The position numbers and the translations under genes were made by a program. Below the pieces are notes generated by a model. The model was not told the DNA's origin and did not search any database. It saw only the letters and a program-made list of their open reading frames with translations. From an uncultured Oscillospiraceae bacterium (GTDB taxonomy: Bacteria > Bacillota > Clostridia > Oscillospirales > Oscillospiraceae), in contig CALWXJ010000057.1 in assembly GCA_944385475.1 (NCBI GenBank), forward strand, positions 1 to 55,058: a stretch of DNA of 55,058 nt, given 5' to 3'. Every line of letters begins with the position of its first letter. Positions within the stretch are counted from its first letter, which is position 1. Positions 1 through 7,759 of the stretch are shown here, in pieces.

Positions 1-1
1 C

Positions 2-1255
2 ATCCGGCTGGTGGACGAGGCCACCTCTTCCAAAGCGCCCATTGCCAAGCTGGCGGACAAAGTCAGCGGCGTCTTTGTCCCTGCGGTAATTGCCATCGCC
101 CTGCTGGCGGCGGTGATCTGGTTTGCCTTGGGCTATGGATTTGAATTTTCCCTTTCCATCGCCATTTCGGTGCTGGTGATTTCCTGTCCCTGCGCCCTGG
201 GGCTTGCCACTCCCACGGCGATTATGGTGGGCACCGGCCGGGGGGCGGCCAACGGAATTTTGATCAAGTCGGCGGAAGCGCTGGAAACCGCCCACAGCGT
301 GGATACGGTGGTGCTGGATAAAACCGGTACTGTCACCCAGGGGGAACCTGCAGTCACTGCGGTTTTGCCCTATGGTATAGATGACGCCGCCCTTTTGAGG
401 ACAGCGGCCTGCGTGGAGTCCGTCTCTGCCCACCCCCTGGCCCAGGCCATCACCGCCTATGCCCAAACGCAGGGCGTTGCTGCGGAGGAAAGGCCGGAGG
501 AATTCGAAAATCTCTCCGGCCGGGGGATCCGCTCGACCCTGGGCGGAGCGCAGGTCCTGGCGGGGAACCGCCGGCTTATGGAGGAGGGGGGTGTGGATAT
601 CTCCCCCCTGCAGACTGAGGCCGACCGTATGGCCGCACAGGGCCAGACGCCCATGTTCTTTGCCCGGGAGGGGAAGCTGATGGGACTGATCTGCGTAGCG
701 GATCCTGTGAAACCCACCAGCGCCCAGGCCATCGCAGAGCTGAAGGCCCAGGGGATCCGCACCGTACTGCTCACGGGGGACAACCAGGCCGCCGCCAAGT
801 ATATCGGGCAGAGTGTCGGGGTGGACGAAGTCATTGCCGAGGTGCTGCCGGAGGAGAAGGCCGGCGTGGTGCAGAAGCTGCAGTCCCAGGGCCGCACGGT
901 GATGATGGTGGGGGACGGGATCAATGATGCCCCCGCCCTCACGGCGGCGGAAGTGGGCTGTGCCATCGGCAGCGGTAGCGACATCGCTATTGAGTCCGCG
1001 GATATCGTATTGATGCGTTCGGACCTGCAGGACGTGTCCCGGGCCATCCGCCTCAGCCGCCTGACACTGCGGGACATCAAGCAAAACCTCTTCTGGGCGT
1101 TTTGCTACAATACCATTGGCATTCCCATTGCCGCGGGAGTCCTGTATTTCTTCGGCGGGCCGCTGCTCTCGCCTATGTTTGCCGGTGCCGCTATGTCCCT
1201 CAGCTCCGTGTGCGTGGTAGGCAATGCCCTGCGTCTGGGGCGTGCGAAATTGTGA
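2..1255 (+). CDS. copA: Copper-exporting P-type ATPase CopA, 3' part
   Basis: This is the C-terminal part (about 417 residues) of a P1B-type ATPase that pumps Cu(I) out across the cytoplasmic membrane; the 5' end lies outside the window. Visible motifs are the metal-binding CPC in a membrane helix (nt 185-193), the phosphorylation motif DKTGT (nt 317-331), an HP dipeptide in the nucleotide-binding domain, the TGDN motif, and GDGINDAP near nt 910-935. The final two helices carry the YN and MxxSS residues typical of Cu(I)-specific P1B-1 pumps, so copper is better supported than zinc or cadmium. The N-terminal metal-binding domains and actuator domain are not visible. csoR follows by 13 bases and copZ after it, the usual partners of a copper-efflux operon. 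Confidence 0.96.
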   Translation: MRLVDEATSSKAPIAKLADKVSGVFVPAVIAIALLAAVIWFALGYGFEFSLSIAISVLVISCPCALGLATPTAIMVGTGRGAANGILIKSAEALETAHSVDTVVLDKTGTVTQGEPAVTAVLPYGIDDAALLRTAACVESVSAHPLAQAITAYAQTQGVAAEERPEEFENLSGRGIRSTLGGAQVLAGNRRLMEEGGVDISPLQTEADRMAAQGQTPMFFAREGKLMGLICVADPVKPTSAQAIAELKAQGIRTVLLTGDNQAAAKYIGQSVGVDEVIAEVLPEEKAGVVQKLQSQGRTVMMVGDGINDAPALTAAEVGCAIGSGSDIAIESADIVLMRSDLQDVSRAIRLSRLTLRDIKQNLFWAFCYNTIGIPIAAGVLYFFGGPLLSPMFAGAAMSLSSVCVVGNALRLGRAKL

Positions 1256-1268
1256 GAGGAGAGAGCAT

Positions 1269-1580
1269 ATGGAAGAGCAAAAGACAGGTAATTCCTGCCC
1301 GTGCCGTCATAAGCACCGGGAGGGGGAGGAGTACCAAAAACTTCTGCGCCGCCTCAACCGGATCGAAGGTCAGGTCCGGGGAGTAAAGGGCATGGTGGAA
1401 AAGGACGCCTACTGCACGGATATTTTGGTGCAGGTGTCGGCCATCTCCTCGGCCCTGCACGCCTTTTCCAGGGAACTGCTGGCCAACCATATCCGCACCT
1501 GTGTGGTGACGGATATTCAAAATGGACAGTTGGAGGTCGTGGACGATCTCCTGGTCACGATACAAAAACTGCTGAAATAA
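1269..1580 (+). CDS. csoR: CsoR-family copper-sensing repressor
   Basis: A 103-residue all-helical DUF156 regulator. Members of the CsoR branch repress copper-efflux genes and leave DNA when Cu(I) binds. The ligand triad is visible as Cys49, His74 and Cys78, with exactly the 25- and 4-residue spacing of the C-H-C triad known for CsoR, which favours copper over the formaldehyde (FrmR) or nickel (RcnR) branches. The N-terminus has an extra Cys/His-rich stretch (residues 10-16). The ATG was chosen because a GAGAGGAGAGAG ribosome site lies just before it. The gene sits between copA and copZ, so it probably represses its own operon; the operator would be upstream of copA, outside the window. Confidence 0.93.
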   Translation: MEEQKTGNSCPCRHKHREGEEYQKLLRRLNRIEGQVRGVKGMVEKDAYCTDILVQVSAISSALHAFSRELLANHIRTCVVTDIQNGQLEVVDDLLVTIQKLLK

Positions 1581-1602
1581 AAGGAAAAAGGAGCGATCCA
1601 GC

Positions 1603-1800
1603 ATGAAGAAGATCTCTGTACCGGATATGATGTGTGAAAATTGCGTAAAGCACATCACCAATGCCCTCACAGAGGCCAAACTGACCTTCCAGGTCAGCCT
1701 GGAGGATAAGACCGTAAGCGTCGACGGATGCGACAACTGCGTCAAAACGGCCATGAGTGAGCTGGAGGATCTGGGCTTTACGCCTGTGGTGCAGGAGTAA
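1603..1800 (+). CDS. copZ: CopZ-like heavy-metal-associated (HMA) copper chaperone
   Basis: A 65-residue ferredoxin-fold HMA protein that would bind Cu(I) and hand it to CopA in the cytoplasm. The binding motif is MCENC with Cys11 and Cys14 in the first loop. A second CxxC (Cys43, Cys46) replaces sequence that lacks cysteine in most CopZ proteins; whether it binds metal is unknown. An AAAAGGAG ribosome site precedes the ATG. It is the last gene of the copA-csoR-copZ block and is followed by a strong terminator. Confidence 0.9.
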   Translation: MKKISVPDMMCENCVKHITNALTEAKLTFQVSLEDKTVSVDGCDNCVKTAMSELEDLGFTPVVQE

Positions 1801-1816
1801 AAGAGAAAGCGGAAAA

Positions 1817-1860
1817 GGGAAGCCGCGGGAGCATTGCTCCCGCGGCTTCCCTACATTTTT
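1817..1860 (+). terminator. Rho-independent terminator after copZ
   Basis: A perfect 16-bp inverted repeat (1817-1832 with 1836-1851) and 3-base loop are followed by TACATTTTTT. It ends the copper operon. Confidence 0.93.
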
Positions 1861-1887
1861 TGGCGAAGGAAAAAACAAGTGACAACG

Positions 1888-1904
1888 TGTTACTTTTTTG
1901 TTAC
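1888..1904 (+). promoter_or_regulatory. Candidate WalR (YycF) binding box
   Basis: TGTTAC-N5-TGTTAC is a perfect direct repeat matching the known WalR consensus TGTWAH-N5-TGTWAH of Bacillota. It lies 80 bp upstream of the -35 box of a G5/3D-domain cell-wall gene; known WalR targets in Bacillus include the 3D-domain autolysin YocH. The rest of 1861-1983 is AT-rich with no gene. Regulation is inferred, and no walRK genes are in the window. Confidence 0.5.
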
Positions 1905-1983
1905 CAAACCGCTGAAAATTTCCAAAGAAAATCGGTATATTTTTTGAAAAGTGGGGATAGAAATTCCTTGTACAGCTTAAAAC

Positions 1984-2012
1984 TTGACAATGGTGGGAAA
2001 ATAGAGTATACT
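1984..2012 (+). promoter_or_regulatory. Strong sigma-A promoter of the G5/3D gene
   Basis: TTGACA, a 17-bp spacer and TATACT; the start of transcription would be near 2019, leaving a leader of about 80 bases. Confidence 0.85.
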
Positions 2013-2032
2013 TGGTCCCAGTTTCTGAAAAA

Positions 2033-2047
2033 GTAACAAAAGTTACA
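2033..2047 (-). promoter_or_regulatory. Inverted GTAAC/GTTAC pair in the leader
   Basis: Read on the minus strand this is TGTAAC-N3-TGTTAC, two WalR-like half sites at non-standard spacing; read as an inverted repeat it is GTAAC-AAAA-GTTAC. It lies just after the predicted transcription start, where a bound protein could block RNA polymerase. Weak evidence by itself. Confidence 0.25.
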
Positions 2048-2099
2048 AAGTCTGGCCCGCCTGGAAACGGGCGGTGAAATGTTCAGGAGGAATCGGATT

Positions 2100-3113
2100 T
2101 TGCATAGAGTATGTTGCGATTGGATGAGACGAATTTGCCGCGTTTTGGCCGCTTGTGTGATGGTATGCACCGTTGCGGTGGGGACCAGTGGCTGGGCCGG
2201 CGCGTTTTACATTGCCACGGGGGCAGATGGCTCTGCGGTGGAGTTGAACAGCAGTGAAGATGCCCAGGCTGCCCAGCTGACCACGGCCTATGTCAAGGGC
2301 GGTGGTCGGAGCGGCCCCAAGGTGGAGCTGGTCCGGGGGACTACTGTCACTGTGGAGCGGGATGGCCAGGTGGTCACCACCGCCTCCCGGGGGGAGACCA
2401 TTGAAGAGCTGCTGGAGCGGCTGGATATGAGCGCCACGCCGCTGGAGATGGTGGGGATCGAAGAGACCAACGGGGCCGTGCGGCTGACAGTGGCCACAGA
2501 GATCATCGGCTACGAGCAGGTCACAGAAGAAGTGGCTTATACCACCCGCCGGGTGGCCAATCCGGACCTGCCGGAGGGAACGGAGCGGGTCGTGCAGGAG
2601 GGCGTGGACGGCGAGCGCACCTCGGTGTACGAGCTGGTGTGGTCCCAGGGGGAGCTGATCTCCCGGCAGTACGTGGAAGAGATCGACTCCACCATGGTGG
2701 AGGAAATCGTTGAATACGGTACAGGCACCGAGACAGTGGCCAGCGGCGATACGCTGGTTGACGTGGTGGAAAACGCCGACGGCAGCGGTACGCTGGTATT
2801 TGCCTCCGGCGCCACCGTGAAGTTCTCCAACGCCCGCCGTATGACTGCCACGGCCTATACCGCCGGATATGACGGCGTGGGCACCCTGACTGCCACTGGG
2901 ACTCGTGTCCGGGTGGGCAGCGTGGCGGTGGATAAATCCGTGATCCCGCTGGGAACGGAGCTGTTCATTGTGGCGGACGGCGGAATCGTCTATGGCATGG
3001 CCACGGCGGAGGATACCGGCGTCAAGGGCAACAAGGTGGACTTGTACCACGAGACGTATGAGCAATGCATCAACTTTGGACGCAGAGACTGCACCGTCTA
3101 TATTTTGGCATAA
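2100..3113 (+). CDS. Secreted DUF348-G5-3D domain cell-wall protein (YabE/Rpf-like)
   Basis: A 337-residue exported protein. A basic start and hydrophobic stretch (residues 9-34) form a signal peptide. Then come a DUF348 ubiquitin-like domain (about 74-118), a G5 domain (about 138-207) that binds cell-wall polysaccharide in other proteins, and a C-terminal 3D domain (about 246-335) with its three conserved aspartates at 278, 305 and 314. The 3D domain has the double-psi barrel fold of lytic transglycosylases such as MltA, so peptidoglycan cleavage or remodelling is likely. I chose the TTG at 2100 because AGGAGG (2085-2090) lies 9 bases before it; the in-frame ATG at 2079 lies upstream of that site. 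The gene has its own strong promoter and a terminator shared with the convergent HAD gene. Confidence 0.9.
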   Translation: MHRVCCDWMRRICRVLAACVMVCTVAVGTSGWAGAFYIATGADGSAVELNSSEDAQAAQLTTAYVKGGGRSGPKVELVRGTTVTVERDGQVVTTASRGETIEELLERLDMSATPLEMVGIEETNGAVRLTVATEIIGYEQVTEEVAYTTRRVANPDLPEGTERVVQEGVDGERTSVYELVWSQGELISRQYVEEIDSTMVEEIVEYGTGTETVASGDTLVDVVENADGSGTLVFASGATVKFSNARRMTATAYTAGYDGVGTLTATGTRVRVGSVAVDKSVIPLGTELFIVADGGIVYGMATAEDTGVKGNKVDLYHETYEQCINFGRRDCTVYILA

Positions 3114-3117
3114 GAAA

Positions 3118-3155
3118 AAGACCGCCTGCCGGGATGAAAACCGGCAGGCGGTCTT
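3118..3155. terminator. Bidirectional terminator between 3D gene and HAD gene
   Basis: A perfect 15-bp stem (3118-3132 with 3141-3155) with A-rich sequence on the left, placed between two convergent genes; most convincing for the minus-strand gene because of the A-run at 3115-3119. Confidence 0.85.
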
Positions 3156-3166
3156 ACTGCATAGAC

Positions 3167-3862
3167 TCAGGATTCCAGCTGCAGCAGAAGGGGAGGCAGC
3201 TCTTGGAGAGTGCTGATCTCATAATCCGGGCGGATGTCCGGGCGATGGGGCTGCCTTCCGGGATTGAACCAGCAGGTGCGGATGCCGGCATTGATTCCCC
3301 CTCGAATATCAGAGGTAAGACTGTCTCCTACCATGATGGAGGCCTGGGGGCAAAAGCCGGGTATGGAGGCAAAGCAGCGCTGGAAAAACAGAGCGCTGGG
3401 TTTATCCGCCCCAATTTCCTGGGAGATAAAGATCCCCCGAAAGAATGGCTGCAGGCGGGCGTCAGCCAGCCGGCGGCGCTGGACGGACAAGGTGCCGTTG
3501 GAGGCCAGGTAAAGATCGTACCGGCGGGAGAGGAGCTGAAGTGTCTCCAGGGCGCCGGGCAGGAAGTCGTGCTGCAGGGAGAGCATCGTCTCATAAAGGG
3601 TGCTGGCCTCCCGTCCGGAGTGAGCTGTGACGCCAAGGGCGGAAAACAGCTGCTCAAAGCGGCCCACCAGGACCTGCTGGCGGGTGAGCAGCCCATCTTC
3701 AAGCTGCTCCCAGCAGCGGCGGTTAATGGCGTGATAGAGGGATATGACCCTTTCCCCGGCGTCCACGCCCAGCGTCTCCAGCGTGGTGCGGAGAGCTTTT
3801 GCCTCCCCTCCGGTGAAATCCAGCAGTGTATCGTCCAAATCCAGAAAAACGGAGCGCAGCAT
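3167..3862 (-). CDS. HAD-superfamily hydrolase, YjjG-like
   Basis: A 231-residue soluble HAD phosphatase. Motif I is DLDDT (residues 8-12, nucleophile Asp8 and acid Asp10), motif II is the SN pair (121-122), motif III Lys154 and motif IV GDSLTSD (179-185). A four-helix cap lies between motifs I and II (about 15-100), as in class C1 enzymes. The sequence resembles the YjjG/YfnB group, known to dephosphorylate pyrimidine nucleoside monophosphates, including damaged ones, but substrate cannot be read from sequence. The start follows a clear AAGGAGG site on the minus strand; longer in-frame extensions upstream have no such site. Confidence 0.88.
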   Translation of the reverse strand: MLRSVFLDLDDTLLDFTGGEAKALRTTLETLGVDAGERVISLYHAINRRCWEQLEDGLLTRQQVLVGRFEQLFSALGVTAHSGREASTLYETMLSLQHDFLPGALETLQLLSRRYDLYLASNGTLSVQRRRLADARLQPFFRGIFISQEIGADKPSALFFQRCFASIPGFCPQASIMVGDSLTSDIRGGINAGIRTCWFNPGRQPHRPDIRPDYEISTLQELPPLLLQLES

Positions 3863-3892
3863 GGGGGGGACCTCCTTGCAGTTTATGGAGAC

Positions 3893-3921
3893 AGTGTATC
3901 CAATGAGAGAAAACTTTGCAA
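3893..3921 (-). promoter_or_regulatory. Promoter of the HAD hydrolase gene
   Basis: On the minus strand: TTGCAA (3916-3921), 17-bp spacer, TACACT (3893-3898). Divergent from the symporter promoter at 4040. Confidence 0.6.
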
Positions 3922-4039
3922 GAAAAACTTTCCATTGCCTGCGGCGGCCTTTCCCAGCCCCAGAGAGAATATAGACCCGCCGGGAGGAGAATCCTTCAGC
4001 ATAGGGGAGGATTGACCGTCCCTGTGGAAAATTGGGGGT

Positions 4040-4069
4040 TTGACAGGGAAGACGATAATCTGTTATTCT
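4040..4069 (+). promoter_or_regulatory. Promoter of the sodium:amino-acid symporter
   Basis: TTGACA, 18-bp spacer, TATTCT, with a short leader of about 35 bases to the start codon; no riboswitch fits there. Confidence 0.7.
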
Positions 4070-4110
4070 AATCACAAAGTTTGAAAACAAAAGAGGAGCG
4101 TATTCGATTC

Positions 4111-5511
4111 ATGGTCCAAACGGTGATTTCCACGCTGAATAACTGGCTTTATACGTATATTTTGATCATCCTGCTGCTGGGTGCGGGGGCGTATTTTAGC
4201 ATTCGCACCGGCTTTGTGCAGTTCCGCCTGATGAAGGAGGCATTTCGGACGCTGCGGGAGAAACGGCATGGCGACGGGGTCTCCTCCTTCCAGGCACTGA
4301 TGGTTTCCACCGCCTCCCGGGTGGGGACCGGCAATATTGCCGGGGTGTCCATTGCCATCTGTCTGGGGGGTGTGGGGGCTGTATTTTGGATGTGGGTGGT
4401 GGCCCTTTTGGGGTCTGCTTCTGCTTTTGTGGAGAGCACCCTGGCTCAAATCTATAAGGTTCCGGACGGAAACGGCGGCAGCCGGGGCGGCCCGGCCTAT
4501 TATATTGAAAAGGCCTTGGGCAGCCGGGGGTTGGCGGTGACCTTTTCCGTGCTGCTGATCCTCACGTATATGGTGGGATTTAATATGGTGGCCTCATATA
4601 ACCTTATGGACGCATTCCGGGCCTACCCCTTCTTTGACAGCAGGACACCGCTGATTATCGGTGTGGTTTTGGCGGTGGTGACGGCTGTGTGCATCTTTGG
4701 GGGCGGAAAGCGGCTTTCCAAAATCACAGCGGTTGTGGTGCCCCTGATGGGGGGCGGTTATGTGCTGGTGGCGCTGATCATGATCGCCTTGCATATAGAT
4801 TTGCTGCCGGGGGTGCTGGCAGCGATTTTCCAAAACGCGTTTGATTTTCAGGCGATCTTTGCCGGATTTACTGGTTCTGCCATGATGCACGGGATTAAAC
4901 GGGGCCTGTTTTCCAACGAGGCCGGCGTGGGTTCGGCCCCCAATGCCGCTGCCGCCGCCTCTGTCTCTCACCCGGTAAAACAGGGGCTGGCCCAGGTGGT
5001 TTCAGTTTTTTTGGACACCATTGTGATCTGTTCCGCCACGGCTTTCATGTGCCTTTGCTCCGGCGTGGCACCGGAGCCGGCGCTGAAGGGCGTGCCTTAT
5101 GTGCAGGCGGCACTGTCTGGGACCTTCGGGGCATACGGCACCTGGTTCATCACTGCCGCCACGCTGCTGTTTGCCTTTACCACCATCTTGGGGAATTATT
5201 ATTACTGTGAGAGCAATCTGCAGTATTTGCTCAAGCGCCATGCGGGAAGAAGGGAGCTGATGGCGTTTCGCCTGCTGGCCTCTTTGATCGTCCTCCTTGG
5301 GGCGCAGATGGACTTCTCCCTGGTCTGGGATACTGCGGATGTGACCATGGGGCTGATCGCCCTGATCAACCTGCCCTCTATCCTGCTGCTTTTCCGGCCG
5401 GTCCGGCTGTGCCTGGAGGACTATCTCCGGCAAAAGAAGGAGGGGAAGGACCCCTTGTTCCGCGCAGCAGACATCGGCCTTGCAGGAGAGACGGAATTTT
5501 GGCAATCATAA
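4111..5511 (+). CDS. Sodium:alanine/glycine symporter (AGCS family)
   Basis: A 466-residue integral membrane protein that would import alanine or glycine driven by the sodium (or proton) gradient. Many hydrophobic helices fill the sequence. AGCS hallmarks include the VGTGNIAGV loop, GGPAYYIEKALG, and the LFSNEAGVGSAPNAAA stretch in the second half. The ATG at 4111 follows AGAGGAG by about 12 bases; an in-frame TTG at 4081 lies before that site and is less likely. The gene stands alone between its own promoter and a strong terminator. Which amino acid it carries is not decided by the sequence. Confidence 0.92.
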   Translation: MVQTVISTLNNWLYTYILIILLLGAGAYFSIRTGFVQFRLMKEAFRTLREKRHGDGVSSFQALMVSTASRVGTGNIAGVSIAICLGGVGAVFWMWVVALLGSASAFVESTLAQIYKVPDGNGGSRGGPAYYIEKALGSRGLAVTFSVLLILTYMVGFNMVASYNLMDAFRAYPFFDSRTPLIIGVVLAVVTAVCIFGGGKRLSKITAVVVPLMGGGYVLVALIMIALHIDLLPGVLAAIFQNAFDFQAIFAGFTGSAMMHGIKRGLFSNEAGVGSAPNAAAAASVSHPVKQGLAQVVSVFLDTIVICSATAFMCLCSGVAPEPALKGVPYVQAALSGTFGAYGTWFITAATLLFAFTTILGNYYYCESNLQYLLKRHAGRRELMAFRLLASLIVLLGAQMDFSLVWDTADVTMGLIALINLPSILLLFRPVRLCLEDYLRQKKEGKDPLFRAADIGLAGETEFWQS

Positions 5512-5543
5512 AGGGCGCCGCGAATTTTCGCGGCGCCCTGTTT
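5512..5543 (+). terminator. Terminator after the AGCS symporter
   Basis: A perfect 13-bp GC-rich inverted repeat (5512-5524 with 5527-5539) followed by GTTT; it begins right after the stop codon. Confidence 0.85.
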
Positions 5544-5571
5544 GCAAAACTGTGAATTTTTTGGAAAGGGG

Positions 5572-5599
5572 TTGCAAATCGAAAAAAACACTGTATAAT
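5572..5599 (+). promoter_or_regulatory. Promoter of the hemolysin-III-like gene
   Basis: TTGCAA, 16-bp spacer, consensus TATAAT. Confidence 0.75.
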
Positions 5600-5611
5600 A
5601 TAGTTTTGTAA

Positions 5612-5626
5612 ACCATATTATATGGT
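5612..5626. promoter_or_regulatory. Perfect palindrome, candidate operator
   Basis: ACCATAT-T-ATATGGT is a perfect 15-base palindrome 12 bases after the -10 box and 27 bases before the gene, at about +6 to +20. That is a classical repressor position. I do not recognise the regulator. Confidence 0.5.
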
Positions 5627-5652
5627 CTAAGAAGACGAAAGGGGAAAAGCAT

Positions 5653-6312
5653 ATGAGACGCATGTTTCTCTGTGCCCAGGATCCGGTCAGCTGCGAGACG
5701 CATGCCATTGGCGCAGTGGCGGCGATCGGGGGCGGGGCGCTGTTTTTACTAAGGGGCCTGATCCAGCAAAGCGGAGCGCCGGCTCTGGGGGCCGCTATGT
5801 GCTTTTGCCTGTCCATGGTGGCGCTGTATACCGCCAGCGCAGTATACCACTATTATCCCGGCAACGTAAACAGCGGAGGGATCAAGCGGCGTCTGCGCAA
5901 ACTGGACCACAGCATGATTTATGTTTTGATCGCCGGCAGCTACACGCCGTTTTCCCTGATGATGCCGCAGCCAAAGGGCGTGCGGTTCTGTGCGGCCATC
6001 TGGGCAGTGGCACTGGTGGGTGTTTTGGTGAAGATGTTTTGGATCAATGCCCCCCGGATCCTCTCCACCCTGTTTTATCTGGTGATGGGCTGGGCGGTGG
6101 TGTTTGCCTGGGGGGATTTTACCGCCGCACTGGGGCAGCCCTGCCTTACCCTGGTGGCTGCCGGTGGAGCCTGCTATTCCGTGGGGGCGGTATTTTACGC
6201 ACTGAAGCGCCCCAATATCAACGACCAGTGGACGTTTCATGAGATTTTTCACGTGTGCATTCTGGCTGGCTCCCTGTTTCATTATCTGGCGGTATACTTT
6301 TATGTGCTGTAA
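5653..6312 (+). CDS. Hemolysin III family (PAQR-type) membrane protein
   Basis: A 219-residue protein with about seven membrane helices of the HlyIII/YqfA/PAQR family. The family's metal-site residues are present: SxxYH with His66, DH with Asp85-His86, and a C-terminal cluster His196, His200, His210. In the family these hold a zinc ion in a putative hydrolase-like (ceramidase-related) site; the name hemolysin comes from one Bacillus protein and should not be read as proof of cytolysis. Length is normal for the family. The gene is a single transcription unit with its own promoter and palindrome upstream and a terminator shared with upp downstream. Confidence 0.9.
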   Translation: MRRMFLCAQDPVSCETHAIGAVAAIGGGALFLLRGLIQQSGAPALGAAMCFCLSMVALYTASAVYHYYPGNVNSGGIKRRLRKLDHSMIYVLIAGSYTPFSLMMPQPKGVRFCAAIWAVALVGVLVKMFWINAPRILSTLFYLVMGWAVVFAWGDFTAALGQPCLTLVAAGGACYSVGAVFYALKRPNINDQWTFHEIFHVCILAGSLFHYLAVYFYVL

Positions 6313-6315
6313 GTA

Positions 6316-6351
6316 AAAAAACGTCTCCGGTAAAAACCGGAGACGTTTTTT
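6316..6351. terminator. Bidirectional terminator between hlyIII-like gene and upp
   Basis: A 15-bp stem (left arm 6316-6330, right arm 6337-6351) with A-run on the left and T-run on the right, working in both directions for the convergent genes. Confidence 0.92.
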
Positions 6352-6364
6352 CATGGAAAATCGT

Positions 6365-6997
6365 TTATTTGGTTCCGAAAATGCGGTCGCCTGCATCCCC
6401 CAGGCCGGGGACGATATATCCCCGTTCATTGAGGTGGCTGTCCACGGCACCGGCGTAAATATCTACGTCGGGGTGGAGGGTTTGCACCCGCTGGATCCCC
6501 TCCGGCACCGCCACCAGGACCATGAGCTTGATATTGGTGCAGCCCATACGTTTCATCTCGGTAATAGCGGCACTGGCACTGCCGCCGGTGGCCAGCATGG
6601 GGTCGACGATCAAGACCTCACGCTCGGCGATATCTTTTGGCATTTTGCAGAAGTAAAGATGAGGCTCCAGAGTCTCCTCATCCCGGTACATCCCGATATG
6701 TCCCACCCGGGCAGAGGGAACCATCCGCAGTACGCCGTCCACCAGGCCAAGACCCGCCCGCAAAATGGGGACGACGGCGATCTTTTTGCCTGCCAGAGTG
6801 GGCTCCTCCGCTGTGCAGATGGGGGTTTCCACCGTTTTGGTGGTCAGGGGGAGGTCTCGGGTGGCCTCATAGGTGATCAGCATGCCGATCTCGCTCACCA
6901 ATTCCCGGAAGTCCTTGACGCTGGTATTCTTGTCCCGGAGGATGGTCAGCTTGTGAGCCACCAGAGGGTGATCCATGATGTGTACTTTTCCGCTCAT
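6365..6997 (-). CDS. upp: Uracil phosphoribosyltransferase
   Basis: A 210-residue cytoplasmic enzyme of pyrimidine salvage: uracil + PRPP to UMP + pyrophosphate. The PRPP-binding loop DPMLATGGS is at residues 132-140 and the C-terminal uracil-binding PGLGDAGDR stretch is intact, as is the [12 protein letters not shown] segment. Length is typical. An AAAGGAG site precedes the ATG. It lies 72 bases after tsaB on the same strand with no terminator between, so it is probably co-transcribed with tsaE-tsaB. Confidence 0.97.
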   Translation of the reverse strand: MSGKVHIMDHPLVAHKLTILRDKNTSVKDFRELVSEIGMLITYEATRDLPLTTKTVETPICTAEEPTLAGKKIAVVPILRAGLGLVDGVLRMVPSARVGHIGMYRDEETLEPHLYFCKMPKDIAEREVLIVDPMLATGGSASAAITEMKRMGCTNIKLMVLVAVPEGIQRVQTLHPDVDIYAGAVDSHLNERGYIVPGLGDAGDRIFGTK

Positions 6998-7069
6998 ATT
7001 CCCGTCTCCTTTATGTGATTTCAGAAGTTAAAAGGGTTTGTCGTGTAAAAAGCAGCCTCTTTCAGCCCC

Positions 7070-7759
7070 TCATCGCTCATGGAGCATCTTGGCCTGGACC
7101 GGCCGCAGATACAGGGGACTGAGTTCCTGCAGGCTGATCAATTGCCCCCGGGCGGCCAGCTCCTCTGCCTCCAGCGCCACGCAGGCGGCGTTTTGCATCA
7201 GCAGGTGGGGAGGGGCCAGGGAGCAGGAGATCCCGGATTCTTGCAAAAATCGCCAGGCCAGGACGCCGCCGTCCCCCAATACAGTTTTGGGCCGTGGGTC
7301 TTCCCGAAGCTCCTCCGCCAGATCCGAAAGAGAGATGGCCCGGTCAGGGGTCAGCCGGGTAAGGGAGCCGGCCTGGGCGGAAAAGAGAGCGTTGTAGATC
7401 TGGCTGCGGCGGGCATCCATGGCACAGATGATCACCCCGCCGGCAAAGGCCACGTTCCGGGCCAGAGCTGACAGGACGGACACTGCCACCGTGGGCTTGT
7501 CCGTCGCAAAAGCCAGGCCCTTGGCAGCGGCGACGCCGATGCGCAGGCCGGTAAAAGATCCGGGCCCTACGCCTACGGCGATGGCGTCCATGTCTCCCAC
7601 CGTGAGGTTCGTATTTTTTAAGATATGTTCCACAATGGGCATCAGGGTACAGCTGTGGGTCAGCCCGGTATTTTGATAGCCGGAGGCGAGGATGGTTCCA
7701 TCTTCACTGACAGCGGCCGAGACCGCCCGGGCAGAAGTCTCCAGAGCCAGGATCTTCAT
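7070..7759 (-). CDS. tsaB: tRNA threonylcarbamoyladenosine biosynthesis protein TsaB
   Basis: A 229-residue protein of the ASKHA fold, an inactive paralogue of TsaD that forms the complex with TsaD and TsaE that moves the threonylcarbamoyl group onto A37 of tRNAs reading ANN codons. The N-terminus ILALETS and the GPGSFTGLRIG segment are characteristic. Its start overlaps the tsaE stop by 4 bases, indicating translational coupling. tsaD and rimI, frequent neighbours, are absent; the TC-AMP synthase of the pathway is encoded about 10 kb away (17808-19481). Confidence 0.95.
   Translation of the reverse strand: MKILALETSARAVSAAVSEDGTILASGYQNTGLTHSCTLMPIVEHILKNTNLTVGDMDAIAVGVGPGSFTGLRIGVAAAKGLAFATDKPTVAVSVLSALARNVAFAGGVIICAMDARRSQIYNALFSAQAGSLTRLTPDRAISLSDLAEELREDPRPKTVLGDGGVLAWRFLQESGISCSLAPPHLLMQNAACVALEAEELAARGQLISLQELSPLYLRPVQAKMLHER

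Noticed and set aside
2013-2099. c-di-AMP (ydaO) riboswitch before the 3D gene
   Set aside because: Such riboswitches often precede wall hydrolase genes, but this leader is too short and lacks the conserved core.
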